Shown here: piece by piece, positions 1 through 7,402 of the stretch
How positions within the stretch are numbered: the stretch's first letter is position 1
Layout: each line of letters starts with the position of its first letter
Assembly: GCA_002084865.1 (NCBI GenBank)
Contig: NBMG01000003.1
Span: forward strand, 1-13,456
Length of the DNA: 13,456 nucleotides
Source: Candidatus Atribacteria bacterium 4572_76
GTDB taxonomy: Bacteria > Atribacterota > Phoenicimicrobiia > Phoenicimicrobiales > Phoenicimicrobiaceae
Reading direction: 5' to 3'
The notes under the pieces: model-generated
What the model was told of the DNA's origin: nothing
Seen by the model: only the letters and a program-made list of their open reading frames with translations
The model's database searches: none
Translations under genes and position numbers: made by a program

Positions 1-90
1 TTCGGGTATATTTTCGACTCCAATTACTTCCATTCGCCAAAATATTTTCAGCAATAACCAGCCTATAGCTCTTGCAACATAATAGAACAT
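1..90 (-). CDS. plsC: PlsC-like 1-acyl-glycerol-3-phosphate acyltransferase, N-terminus only (runs off window)
   Basis: An open frame of exactly 30 codons runs from ATG at 90-88 to the window edge. The peptide begins MFYYVARAIGWLLLKIFWRM and continues EVIGVENIPE. A short hydrophobic N-terminal helix followed by a V-x-G-x-E-N-I-P-type segment is the usual opening of bacterial PlsC acyltransferases, which acylate lysophosphatidic acid at the membrane in phospholipid synthesis. The catalytic HxxxxD motif would lie beyond the window, so the family call rests on the N-terminus alone. An AGGA ribosome binding site (102-99) sits 8 bases before the ATG. The gene follows tRNA-Arg on the same strand, separated by about 180 bases of repeats. 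It could be another member of the LPLAT superfamily. Confidence 0.7.
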   Translation of the reverse strand, partial: MFYYVARAIGWLLLKIFWRMEVIGVENIPE

Positions 91-115
91 ATGATTTATC
101 CTAATTTTTTAAATT

Positions 116-264
116 AGTCGTTAGTGAATAGTCGTTAGTATTAAATACAAGATATGCAATTACCAATTCACCAATTAGCTAATTTGGCTTCTGTCTTCTA
201 TTCTCTTAACGAGATACTATTCACAAGACTTGTCCCCGTGAAAACGGGGATACGAGATACGAAT
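116..264. repeat. Intergenic repeat mosaic (CGTTAGT motifs, GAAA-loop palindrome)
   Basis: Between plsC and tRNA-Arg the sequence is made of short repeated pieces. Two AGTCGTTAGT units lie at 117-126 and 131-140; related units occur at 6490, 7920 and 8143. The block 201-264 recurs in reverse orientation at 7971-8007 but without its central 29 bases. Those central bases hold the palindrome described separately. No open frame with protein-like composition is visible here. Confidence 0.6.
233..250. repeat. 7-bp palindrome with GAAA loop (dRS3/REP-like)
   Basis: TCCCCGT (233-239) and ACGGGGA (244-250) pair perfectly around a GAAA loop on the plus strand. It has the same architecture as the palindrome at 8101-8120. 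It lies 20 bases beyond the 3' end of tRNA-Arg on the minus strand but has no T-run after it, so it is not a typical intrinsic terminator, although it could block 3' exonucleases. Short GC-rich palindromes of this type are common dispersed repeats in many bacterial genomes. Confidence 0.65.
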
Positions 265-269
265 AAGTA

Positions 270-345
270 TGGTGTGCCCGAGAGGACTTGAACCTCCAAT
301 CTACGGCTCCGGAGGCCGCCGCTCTGTCCATTGAGCCACGGGCAC
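270..345 (-). tRNA. tRNA-Arg (anticodon CCG), CCA encoded
   Basis: Read on the minus strand, the sequence folds into a full cloverleaf: acceptor GUGCCCG/CGGGCAC, D-stem GCUC/GAGC, anticodon stem GCGGC/GCCGU with loop CUCCGGA, a 5-base variable loop, and T-stem GGAGG/CCUCU with loop UUCAAGU. Loop positions 34-36 are CCG, which reads the Arg codon CGG. The discriminator base is A (273) and CCA follows in the DNA (272-270). The 5' end is 11 bases after the stop codon of the phosphoesterase gene, so the two are probably on one transcript and the tRNA is released by RNase P and RNase E/Z-type processing. Confidence 0.95.
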
Positions 346-356
346 ACATACAAACA

Positions 357-1091
357 CTATCTTCCATAGCTAAGCCTATCAGCCAAGCTCCGGGGTAATC
401 CTGCATTAATTATTTTGCTTTTAGTTAAATTAATCGGGTAAGAAACGCGATAAATATTAACTGTATTATATTTTAAGTCATAAATCCCGTAACTTGCCCG
501 GGGATTACCGTCACGGGGTTGGCCAACACTCCCGCAATTAATAATATACCTTTTATTCTTACTAATTTCAACATAGCCGCCATTGCTAAAATTATTATAA
601 TCTATTTTATTATTATCTTCATTGAAAGAAAAACATCCTGCTAAATGAGAATGTCCTATAAAATATATTTTAAAATCATATTTACTGAAGATAAAACTCG
701 CGGTATCTTTATCCAAAATGTATTCTAATAATGGATCTTGAGGACTGCCATGAACTGCAAAGACATTATCTTTAAGTTTAATCTTTTTTCTAAGATTTAA
801 TAAAAAATTGAAGTTTTCTTTTTTTAATTGAAGAGAAGTCCATAAGATTGCAGCCCTTGCAGCATAATTAAAATAATTTATATTTACTTTTCCTGTAATT
901 GCAAAATCGTGGTTCCCGCCTATACATCTACAGTTTAAACCTTTTATCTTTTCGATGCAATAATTGGGGTCAGCGCCATAACCAACAATATCTCCCAAGC
1001 AAATAAATTCATCAATTTCTTTAATATTTTCCAAAACACTGTTTAACGCTTCAGAATTACTATGAATATCAGAAATTATTCCAATCTTCAT
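357..1091 (-). CDS. Calcineurin-like metallophosphoesterase (YfcE/MJ0936-like)
   Basis: The 244-residue protein has all the metal-binding motifs of the calcineurin-like phosphoesterase fold, in order: D8-x-H10 in SDIHSN, GD at 33-34, GNHD at 59-62, H114 in VHGSPQD, and GHSH at 146-149. These residues hold a two-metal centre (often Mn, Fe or Ni) that hydrolyses phosphodiester or phosphomonoester bonds. The substrate cannot be told from sequence; relatives include small soluble phosphodiesterases such as MJ0936 and YfcE, and diadenosine-tetraphosphatase-like proteins. No signal peptide or membrane segment is seen, so it is likely cytoplasmic. ATG at 1091 has an AAAGGA ribosome binding site 6 bases before it. 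It probably has its own promoter (1121-1150), lies after a weak terminator for the ATPase genes, and continues into tRNA-Arg. Confidence 0.88.
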   Translation of the reverse strand: MKIGIISDIHSNSEALNSVLENIKEIDEFICLGDIVGYGADPNYCIEKIKGLNCRCIGGNHDFAITGKVNINYFNYAARAAILWTSLQLKKENFNFLLNLRKKIKLKDNVFAVHGSPQDPLLEYILDKDTASFIFSKYDFKIYFIGHSHLAGCFSFNEDNNKIDYNNFSNGGYVEISKNKRYIINCGSVGQPRDGNPRASYGIYDLKYNTVNIYRVSYPINLTKSKIINAGLPRSLADRLSYGR

Positions 1092-1120
1092 TATTATCCT
1101 TTTAAAATAAATTTATACAT

Positions 1121-1150
1121 TTAATAGAGCGTTTTTTTATAAAATTACAA
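1121..1150 (-). promoter_or_regulatory. Possible sigma70-type promoter for the phosphoesterase and tRNA-Arg
   Basis: On the minus strand TTGTAA (1150-1145) and TATTAA (1126-1121) are separated by 18 bases. Transcription would start roughly 25 bases before the phosphoesterase ATG. The region is AT-rich, so a chance match is possible. Confidence 0.35.
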
Positions 1151-1206
1151 TGACTTGGGATTGCTTCCCCTGCTTTTGCTGGGGGCAGGCTTACTCGCAA
1201 TGACAG
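1147..1206. repeat. Dispersed repeat with ATTGC...GCAAT ends
   Basis: ATTGC (1160-1164) and GCAAT (1197-1201) bracket a core with an inner CCTGC/GCAGG inverted repeat. CAATGAC occurs just before (1148-1154) and at the right end (1198-1204), as if the left copy were the tail of a neighbouring unit. The GC content is well above the surrounding sequence. It resembles the widespread 'GATTGCTTC...GCAATGAC' intergenic repeats known from many bacterial genomes; that family resemblance is from memory. Confidence 0.6.
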
Positions 1207-1223
1207 AATAATTTGATATAAAT

Positions 1224-1256
1224 AAAAAAAGTGCATTTAATTTACACCGTTTTTTT
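1224..1256 (-). terminator. Weak, possibly bidirectional intrinsic terminator after subunit D
   Basis: Directly after the stop codon of subunit D the minus strand reads an A-run, then GGTGTA, an AT loop, TGCAC, and seven T. GTG (complement of 1245-1247) pairs with CAC (complement of 1231-1233), extended by a G-U and an A-T pair, and the flanking A- and T-runs can also pair. The stem is short, so termination may be partial. The A-runs and T-runs on both sides would let it work from either strand. Confidence 0.45.
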
Positions 1257-1872
1257 ATGCTCTTATAATATCTTTAATCCTCATGATTGCCGAATTGGTC
1301 GATCTTGCCATTTCGTCTAATTTCATAGTAATAAATGCTATCGTTTCTTCTAAATCCGGAATTATTACATATTCTAATGCATTAACTCTTCTCCTGGTTT
1401 TTTCAATTTCATTGGCCAAAAGAGCTATTGCTTTGTCTAATTCAGCTACTTTTAACATTAAAGGCAAAATATCATGATACTTTTTTAAAGCACCGTCCAA
1501 TTCGGCAGTAGTATCAACCAGACTGTATGAATAATATTTCCCCTCACATTTGAATTCATATTGAGGGACATTTACGCTCATTATATTTTTAAAAGATACT
1601 TCGGTTTCACTTTTTGCCTTGGGGAACAACAAGGTTTCTTCTAAGGTCAGCTTGCTCATTAAATTTGAAGCATTGGAAAAAAAGGTATAACATTTTAGAA
1701 GATTTTCCTCCAATTCCTCTCTGACAGTGTCACTCTCTTTCGCTAAGCGGACAAATACTTGAATTAAAGCATCTCTCTTATCTTTTAATAGTTTATATCC
1801 CCGCTTGGCGACCAGCAGTCTCTTTTTTAATCTCAATAACTCCATTCGGTTCGGATTAACTTTTAACAGCAT
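1255..1872 (-). CDS. ntpD: V-type ATPase subunit D (central rotor shaft)
   Basis: The 205-residue protein is the rotor shaft that turns inside the A3B3 head and connects it to the membrane ring. The N-terminus VNPNRMELLRLKKRL followed by AKRGYKLLKDKRD is the hallmark of the family. The protein is almost wholly helical, with long N- and C-terminal helices that would form the antiparallel coiled coil (about 5-60 and 140-200) and a short middle region around 95-115. The length is normal for the family. ATG at 1872 lies inside the end of subunit B, giving a 17-base overlap, with GGAGGA (1889-1884) 11 bases upstream inside the B gene, so translation is probably coupled to B. It is the last ATPase gene and is followed by a weak terminator. 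Confidence 0.95.
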   Translation of the reverse strand: MLLKVNPNRMELLRLKKRLLVAKRGYKLLKDKRDALIQVFVRLAKESDTVREELEENLLKCYTFFSNASNLMSKLTLEETLLFPKAKSETEVSFKNIMSVNVPQYEFKCEGKYYSYSLVDTTAELDGALKKYHDILPLMLKVAELDKAIALLANEIEKTRRRVNALEYVIIPDLEETIAFITMKLDEMARSTNSAIMRIKDIIRA

Positions 1873-3268
1873 TAATATCTTTGTCCTCCATGGCTATATC
1901 CGTTGGTAAATATTTTTCTATAAATTCATCTTTTATTCTTTTTAATTCTTCTTTTGGAATGATTGTTAGTAGTTTCCATCCTATAGCTAAACTCTCTTCA
2001 ATAGTCCTATTTTCATCTTCTCCCTGTTTAACAAAAAATTCCTCAAAATCATCCGAGAGTTTAACGTATTTCTTGTCTATCTCTGTTAGTGCAGCTTCTC
2101 CCAAAATCACTGCTAATTCTTTAGCTTCTTTACCTCTTGCATAGGAAGCAAAAAGCTGATTCATAACATTTGCGTGGTCTTCGCGCGTTTTATCCAACCC
2201 GATTCCTTTATCTTTTAAACGAGACAAAGAGGGTAATACATTGATAGGAGGATAAATTCCCTTATGGTGCAATTCTCTTGATAAAATTATCTGCCCTTCG
2301 GTAATATAACCGGTCAAGTCTGGTATGGGATGGGTTTTATCATCTTCCGGCATAGTTAATATCGGTATCATAGTTATAGACCCTTTTTTATCTTTTATTC
2401 TTCCGGCTCTCTCGTAGAGAGTGGCTAAATCTGTATATAAATAACCGGGGTAACCACGCCTGCCGGGAACTTCTTTTCGGGCTGCAGAAACCTCTCTTAA
2501 GGCTTCGCAATAATTAGTCATATCAGTAAGTATTACCAGCACATGCATATCTTTTTCAAAGGCTAAATACTCAGCACAGGTTAGAGCCATACGAGGGGTT
2601 ATTATTCTTTCTACGGCCGGGTTATTAGCTAAGTTGACAAACATAACACTCTTCTCAATTGCCCCGGTCCTTCTGAAATCGCTGATGAAAAAATTTGCTT
2701 CCTCAAAAGTAATTCCCATGGCAGCAAATACAACGGCAAATTTTTCCTCTTTTCCTAATACTTTTGCCTGCCGAGCAATTTGGGAAGCAAGTTTTGCGTG
2801 GGGCAATCCCGAACCGGAAAAGATGGGCAGTTTTTGTCCTCTGACCAAGGTATTTAATACATCGATGGAAGAAATACCGGTTTGTATAAAGTTGTTAGGA
2901 TAATCTCGTGCGTAAGGATTGATGGGATTTCCGTTTATGTCTAATTTCTTTTCAGCAATAATTTGAGGACCGTCATCTATAGGTCTTCCCGAGCCATCAA
3001 ATATTCTTCCTAAAACATCCAGGGAAAGAGGCAATTCTATTACCTTTCCCAGAAAACGAACCTTGGTATTGGAAACATCGATTCCTGTTGTTCCTTCAAA
3101 TATCTGGACAACCGCCTTGTCTTCAGTTATTTCCAGAACCTGCCCTCTTCTTATATCTCCGGAGGATAGCTCAATTTCAACTAATTCCTGATATTTCACA
3201 TCGATTGTTTTTTCTACTATTATTAAAGGCCCGGCCACATCTGATATGGTTAGATATTCTTTAATCAT
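1856..3268 (-). CDS. ntpB: V-type ATPase subunit B (non-catalytic nucleotide-site subunit)
   Basis: The 470-residue protein is the regulatory partner that alternates with subunit A in the A3B3 hexamer. An N-terminal beta-barrel (about 1-75) is followed by the nucleotide-binding fold and a helical C-terminus. At 151-157, where catalytic subunits have a P-loop, it has SGSGLPH, the usual V-type B replacement. Later motifs are DMTNYCEALREV (249-260), LYERAGR (284-290) and PSLSRL with Arg350, the residue expected to act as arginine finger towards the neighbouring A subunit. The length is normal. The gene starts 24 bases after the stop of A. GGGAAGGAG lies before it with a rather long 14-base spacer to ATG 3268, and no better start is seen. 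It overlaps D by 17 bases. Confidence 0.97.
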   Translation of the reverse strand: MIKEYLTISDVAGPLIIVEKTIDVKYQELVEIELSSGDIRRGQVLEITEDKAVVQIFEGTTGIDVSNTKVRFLGKVIELPLSLDVLGRIFDGSGRPIDDGPQIIAEKKLDINGNPINPYARDYPNNFIQTGISSIDVLNTLVRGQKLPIFSGSGLPHAKLASQIARQAKVLGKEEKFAVVFAAMGITFEEANFFISDFRRTGAIEKSVMFVNLANNPAVERIITPRMALTCAEYLAFEKDMHVLVILTDMTNYCEALREVSAARKEVPGRRGYPGYLYTDLATLYERAGRIKDKKGSITMIPILTMPEDDKTHPIPDLTGYITEGQIILSRELHHKGIYPPINVLPSLSRLKDKGIGLDKTREDHANVMNQLFASYARGKEAKELAVILGEAALTEIDKKYVKLSDDFEEFFVKQGEDENRTIEESLAIGWKLLTIIPKEELKRIKDEFIEKYLPTDIAMEDKDINAVKS

Positions 3269-3292
3269 CTTTGCTATATTATCTCCTTCCCT

Positions 3293-5056
3293 TTAATCGG
3301 TTGTTGAACTAATTTGGGATATTATTTCTTTTTCAATTTCACTAAATGCTTTTAAATTCTTTTCTTCTATATATTTTGCTCTAATTATTTTTGCCTTCAC
3401 CGGCAAGGAATTTAGTTTTTCCATGGTCACTCCTCTTTCAATTACCTTTTCCGCATTTTTGTGAAATTCCATAATTAATTTTAAAATAAGAAATTGCTTT
3501 TTCGTAGAACTATACGAATCAGTTATATCAAAGGCATCTTGAAGTAGAAAATCTTCCCTGATAGACCTTGCTGTTTCTAATACCAGTTTTTCGTGACTCG
3601 ATAAAGCATCAACACCTACTAATCTTACAATTTCTTCTAATTCTGCTTCTTCCTGAAGTAAGGCCATGGATTTATCCCGTAGCTCAATATATTCTTCGCT
3701 GATCTCTTTTTTATAGTATTCGGATAATCCGGACAGGTAAAGAGAATAACTGGTTAGCCAATCTATTGCGGGAAAATGCCTTTTGTAGGCTAATTTATCT
3801 TGTAAACTCCAGAAAACCTGCACAGTACGTAAAGTATTCTGGGTAACCGGCTCGGATAGGTCTCCTCCCGGTGGTGATACCGCCCCGACAATACTCAATG
3901 TTGCCTCTTTATCATCACTACCAAGACATTTTATTCTACCGGATCTTTCGTAAAAACTGGAAATTCTGGTACCTAAATAAGCAGGAAATCCTTCTTCTCC
4001 CGGCATCTCTTCTAACCTACCGGAGATTTCACGCATTGCTTCAGCCCAACGAGAAGTCGAATCTGCAATAAGTGCAACATTGTATCCCATATCCCGATAG
4101 TATTCCGCGATAGTTATACCGGTGTATACAGAAGCCTCACGAGCCGCAACCGGCATGTTTGAGGTATTAGCAATCAGAATAGTCCTTTCCATCAATGGTT
4201 TTCCGGAATAAGGGTCGATTAATTCCGGAAATTCCAATAAAACATCGGTCATTTCATTACCTCTTTCACCACATCCGATAAAGAGGATGATTTCTGCATT
4301 ACACCATTTGGATATCTGATGTTGGACTACGGTCTTCCCGCTACCGAAAGGACCCGGTATGCAGGCAGTCCCCCCCTTGGTTATAGGGAAAAACATATCA
4401 ATTACCCTTTGTCCGGTAATTAACGGTTCAAGAGGAGGTAATTTTTTCTTATAGGGCCTTGGTTTTCTTACCGGCCATTTTTGTAACATTTTGATTTCGT
4501 GGATTGAACCTTCCCGGTCTTTTATCAGGGCAATAGTGTCCGTAACCGTAAATTTATCTTTATATATTTCTTTTATTTCACCTTTAATTCCATAAGGAAC
4601 CATAATCTTATGTTTAACTATGCTGCTTTCCTGGACAATGCCGATAATATCACCGGAAGTTACTTTATCACCTACTTTAGAAATTGGTTCAAAATCCCAT
4701 TTTTTTTCTCGGTCAATGGCAAACGCTTCTGCTCCTCTGGTAATAAAATCCCCTTTAGTTGATTTTAATATATCTAAAGGTCTTTGAATACCATCGTAAA
4801 TTGACGAGATGAGACCCGGCCCCAATTCTACGCTTAGGGGCATATCAGTAGAAAAAACAGATTCTCCGGGACCAATTCCTGAAGTCTCCTCATAAACTTG
4901 TATGGTTGCTGAATCTTTACTTAGTTCGATTATTTCACCAATTAATTTCTGACCGCTGACTTTTACTACATCATACATCTTGGCATTTTTTAACCCTTTA
5001 GCCACTACTACCGGTCCGGCAACTTTAATTATTTTCGCTGTTTCTATTGTTTCCAT
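3293..5056 (-). CDS. ntpA: V-type ATPase catalytic subunit A
   Basis: The 587-residue protein is the ATP-hydrolysing or ATP-making subunit. The P-loop GPFGSGKT is at 235-242 and GCGERGNE with the catalytic Glu264 follows at 261-268. Residues about 110-200 form the extra bulge domain that separates V-type A subunits from F1 beta; it includes the GDIIGIVQE segment. SRWAEAMREISGRL and the PPGGDLSEPVTQNT segment in the second half are also typical. Length and motif order are normal, with no inserted intein. It shares one base with the stop of subunit F (TAATG), and GAGGT just before the ATG is a good ribosome binding site, so expression is coupled to F. It works in the cytoplasmic head with B and is driven by or drives ion flow through I and K. 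Confidence 0.98.
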   Translation of the reverse strand: METIETAKIIKVAGPVVVAKGLKNAKMYDVVKVSGQKLIGEIIELSKDSATIQVYEETSGIGPGESVFSTDMPLSVELGPGLISSIYDGIQRPLDILKSTKGDFITRGAEAFAIDREKKWDFEPISKVGDKVTSGDIIGIVQESSIVKHKIMVPYGIKGEIKEIYKDKFTVTDTIALIKDREGSIHEIKMLQKWPVRKPRPYKKKLPPLEPLITGQRVIDMFFPITKGGTACIPGPFGSGKTVVQHQISKWCNAEIILFIGCGERGNEMTDVLLEFPELIDPYSGKPLMERTILIANTSNMPVAAREASVYTGITIAEYYRDMGYNVALIADSTSRWAEAMREISGRLEEMPGEEGFPAYLGTRISSFYERSGRIKCLGSDDKEATLSIVGAVSPPGGDLSEPVTQNTLRTVQVFWSLQDKLAYKRHFPAIDWLTSYSLYLSGLSEYYKKEISEEYIELRDKSMALLQEEAELEEIVRLVGVDALSSHEKLVLETARSIREDFLLQDAFDITDSYSSTKKQFLILKLIMEFHKNAEKVIERGVTMEKLNSLPVKAKIIRAKYIEEKNLKAFSEIEKEIISQISSTTD

Positions 5057-5382
5057 TATTCTACCTCTTTTCTAAATAAAATATCTGTTCCTATGGCTTT
5101 TTCTATGCTTCTCCTTAATATTTTCAGCCCTAAATATTTTTTTTCTAATTTGGCGGGCATTATGGTTATACTGGCAAAAGATATTTTTTGCAATCTTTCT
5201 ATTTCTTCAACTATTTGACCGGCAATATCTTCAGTTACAAATATTACTGCATATTCTTCTTTTACCAGTTTATCTAATACCTCTACAGCCTCATCTTTGC
5301 TGGTTACGGGGAATAAAGAGACGCCCAGTAATTTAAAGCCGATTATAGTATCTCTATCCCCAATTAAAGCAATTTTATACAT
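5056..5382 (-). CDS. ntpG: V-type ATPase subunit F (central stalk)
   Basis: The protein of 108 residues (from ATG 5382) has the small Rossmann-like fold of subunit F, which binds the D shaft and adjusts activity. The N-terminus MYKIALIGDRDTIIGFKLLG matches the conserved family opening, and VIFVTEDIA near the middle is the second family signature. A GTG three codons upstream (5391) would also keep the frame; I prefer the ATG because the family starts at MYKI. With this start the gene overlaps the end of subunit C by 8 bases (17 with GTG). The last base of its stop is the first base of the A gene. The symbol follows the E. hirae naming, in which NtpG is subunit F. Confidence 0.92.
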   Translation of the reverse strand: MYKIALIGDRDTIIGFKLLGVSLFPVTSKDEAVEVLDKLVKEEYAVIFVTEDIAGQIVEEIERLQKISFASITIMPAKLEKKYLGLKILRRSIEKAIGTDILFRKEVE

Positions 5383-6430
5383 AAGTGTCACGTACTCTCT
5401 CTTTGATTTGTTCGGGAGACAGTTTATTTAACTTACCTGATATTATTATTCTAATATTTTTTATGTCATTCTCTTTTGCGGTAATGAATCCTACCAATGG
5501 TTCAACTCCAAAGGTAATGTATTTTCCTATTTTTGCGAAATTTAGAATAAAATTATCCCTCAGCTTCTCCAATTCCATCAAGGATTTATTCTTTTGAAAG
5601 TAATTTACTCCCGATTCTACTATATCTTGATAATCAGTATGTGTTAATTTTTCATACCAGGAAGACAAAGGCGAATCATATATATCCACTATATTTTCTA
5701 TCTTGAAATCGCCTTCGGGAATTATAAACTCTTTAGCAAAAGATTTCTTCTCTCCCCTTATCTTGGCTCTGATACAGCCAATTATATTATTGAGGTCTAT
5801 ATTTATTTTAATAAACCTTCTTAAAAAAAGTTCCTCTGTTTCAATTATTTCTACTTCACTAATTTTATTAAACATCATAATGTATCTTTCTTTATCCAAA
5901 ATAAAATCTATTATCTCCGGGTCATTATACTTGCTATACTCCGAGAAGGTTTTTTTTATTAGAAACTCAAAAGAAGCGGGGATATCTTCATATTTTTCAT
6001 CTTTAACCGCTAAATTGAGTTTTTCTATACTTATGGTTCCGATTGGCGAAAATAATTCATTAGAAATATCTTTTTTTAAGTATTTCGATTTTATAAGAAT
6101 CTTAATATTGTGAAAATCATACTTGCAGGCAAAGGTGAAATAAAGAAAGTTAAAAGTAGAGACTTTCGAGATGCTTTTTATTATGTCATAAGCGTGTAAT
6201 AGTTCTTGATTTAATGAATCTTCAAAATTTGCAGGATTACGTAGGTCAAAAGAATAATCATTTAAATCACTTTCGGTCAATATTTTTAAAGCAGACGCGA
6301 CATCACTTGATTTTATCATCCTGTCTAATATATCTTTATTTAATAATCCCTTTTCCAGCTTCTTAACTATTCCGTTAGCAAAAGCGTATTCTTCCTGATT
6401 ATTAGTATCTGCAGTAAAATATTTAAACAT
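5375..6430 (-). CDS. ntpC: V-type ATPase subunit C (AC39/d-type rotor socket)
   Basis: This 351-residue protein is the funnel-shaped socket that sits on the K ring and holds the D/F stalk. It has no membrane segment and is helical throughout. The N-terminus with YAFANGIVKKLEKGLL and later MIKSSDVASALKILTESD is typical, as is the C-terminal FGVEPLVGFITAKENDIKNI followed by IRIIISGKLNKLSPEQIKER. Sequence in the middle is variable in this family. ATG at 6430 has GAAAGG about 8 bases upstream. It opens the third block of ATPase genes (C-F-A-B-D), after a 360-base repeat-filled gap, so it may have its own promoter (6472-6501) as well as read-through from E. Confidence 0.93.
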   Translation of the reverse strand: MFKYFTADTNNQEEYAFANGIVKKLEKGLLNKDILDRMIKSSDVASALKILTESDLNDYSFDLRNPANFEDSLNQELLHAYDIIKSISKVSTFNFLYFTFACKYDFHNIKILIKSKYLKKDISNELFSPIGTISIEKLNLAVKDEKYEDIPASFEFLIKKTFSEYSKYNDPEIIDFILDKERYIMMFNKISEVEIIETEELFLRRFIKINIDLNNIIGCIRAKIRGEKKSFAKEFIIPEGDFKIENIVDIYDSPLSSWYEKLTHTDYQDIVESGVNYFQKNKSLMELEKLRDNFILNFAKIGKYITFGVEPLVGFITAKENDIKNIRIIISGKLNKLSPEQIKERVRDTYV

Positions 6431-6471
6431 AAATAAACCTTTCTCTCATTAACTACAAAATAGGTATCTTT

Positions 6472-6501
6472 ATTAAAATGTAAATTAATCGTTAGTTTCA
6501 A
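6472..6501 (-). promoter_or_regulatory. Possible promoter before subunit C
   Basis: On the minus strand TTGAAA (6501-6496) and TTTAAT (6477-6472) are 18 bases apart, which would give a leader of about 35 bases. The region is very AT-rich, so this is a tentative match. It would give the C-F-A-B-D block a start separate from G-I and K-E. Confidence 0.35.
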
Positions 6502-6520
6502 ATGCAATTTTTATTATATA

Positions 6521-6762
6521 GCTAAAAATTTAAAATTAAAAGCGAAAAACCGTAATTCAAAACTTAAAACTTTCTTTCTCGGTACTAAATTTTAAGTTTT
6601 AGTTTTTGCTTCTTTATCTTTTCATTTTTGCTATATAACATGCAAGACAAGTAAGATGAAAATCAATAGATAAAATAATATATTTAAATTTTTAATTTTA
6701 AGTTATGGTTTTACGTTTTGCGCTTTTCATTTTTTGTTTTATTACTATATATTAATTAGGGC
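6521..6762. repeat. MITE-like dispersed element, copy 1
   Basis: This stretch matches 8188-8416 over its whole length with frequent small differences, in the same orientation. Both begin GCTAAAAATTTAAA and end near AATTAGGGC. The two ends are imperfect inverted repeats of each other (AGCG-AAAAACC...TAATTCAAAACTTAAAAC against GTTATGGTTTTACG...GCGCTTTT). No coding frame is visible. It begins about 29 bases after the stop of subunit E in the direction of transcription. Confidence 0.7.
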
Positions 6763-6790
6763 TTACGAAAAAAGGAGATTCCCATACAAT

Positions 6791-7387
6791 TTAATTAAAT
6801 AAATCTTTGCTTATTTGTATTTCTAATTCTTCCCGGATTTTTTTCAATAAAAATTCTAAGGAAATATTTTTTCTTATTTTACCGAAACCGATAACTACTC
6901 CACCTTTTATCGGTAGATAGGAAGTGGATAATTTTAGTTTACCCTTCTTGCCTTTGGATTTCAGTTCTCTATTTATATCTTCTACAAAACTTTCGGATAT
7001 TTTATCCCGATCTGAATGGTCAATAAAAATAGTTTCATCTCCGGTTTCAATATTATCTAATATCATTTTTTTTATAATATTAAGATAATCCTTATCCTCC
7101 AATTTTAAAATACTTTCTGAAGCTTTATTAAAAACATCCTCAATGATTTTTTGTTTTTCCGATAAAATAATTTTTTTTGCTTCTAAATTAGCCTCGGTTA
7201 ATATTTTACTTTTCTTTAAGGATGCTTCTTGTTTGGATCTGTGTAATATTATATTTTTGATATTCTCTGCTTCTTTTTTGCCTTTTTTTATAATATTATT
7301 TGCCTTATCTTCCGCTTGAGCAATAATTTTATCTGCTTGAATTTTGGCATCAGATATAATTTTTTCATTTATATCTTTAATAGTCAT
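6791..7387 (-). CDS. ntpE: V-type ATPase subunit E (peripheral stalk)
   Basis: The 198-residue protein is the stator subunit that pairs with G and holds the A3B3 head still. Residues 1-90 are one long Lys/Glu/Ala-rich helix for the coiled coil with G (KIISDAKIQADKIIAQAEDK). The C-terminal half is a mixed alpha/beta head-binding domain with the family motif GGVVIGFGKIRKNISLEFLL near 161-180. Length is typical. ATG at 7387 has AAAGGA about 12 bases upstream, a slightly long spacing. It follows K by 15 bases, so the two are surely one transcript, and it is the last gene before a repeat element. Confidence 0.92.
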   Translation of the reverse strand: MTIKDINEKIISDAKIQADKIIAQAEDKANNIIKKGKKEAENIKNIILHRSKQEASLKKSKILTEANLEAKKIILSEKQKIIEDVFNKASESILKLEDKDYLNIIKKMILDNIETGDETIFIDHSDRDKISESFVEDINRELKSKGKKGKLKLSTSYLPIKGGVVIGFGKIRKNISLEFLLKKIREELEIQISKDLFN

Positions 7388-7402
7388 ATAACATTCGTCC
7401 TT

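Larger units (their letters stand above)
6431..6790. other. 360-base gap between subunits E and C, filled by a repeat
   Basis: No protein-like open frame is present. Bases 6521-6762 are a copy of the dispersed palindromic element described separately. A CGTTAGT motif lies at 6490-6496. A candidate promoter for subunit C lies at 6472-6501. No convincing intrinsic terminator follows subunit E: there is only a weak GGGA/TCTCC match before six T on the minus strand (about 6767-6784). Confidence 0.7.

Noticed and set aside
233..250. Intrinsic terminator of tRNA-Arg
   Set aside because: The hairpin is good but is followed by ACAAGTCTTG rather than a T-run on the minus strand, and it is better explained as a repeat.
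221..406. Open frame of 61 codons over the tRNA
   Set aside because: It covers tRNA-Arg and the end of the phosphoesterase gene in another frame, and its peptide has no protein-like features.
1856..3268. Defective catalytic subunit because the P-loop is missing in B
   Set aside because: Loss of the P-loop is normal for V-type B subunits; the arginine finger and other motifs are intact.
5703..6113. 136-codon plus-strand frame opposite subunit C
   Set aside because: It is the antisense reading of an AT-rich helical gene; the hydrophobic Ile/Leu/Ser composition is the usual shadow of Lys/Glu/Asn codons.
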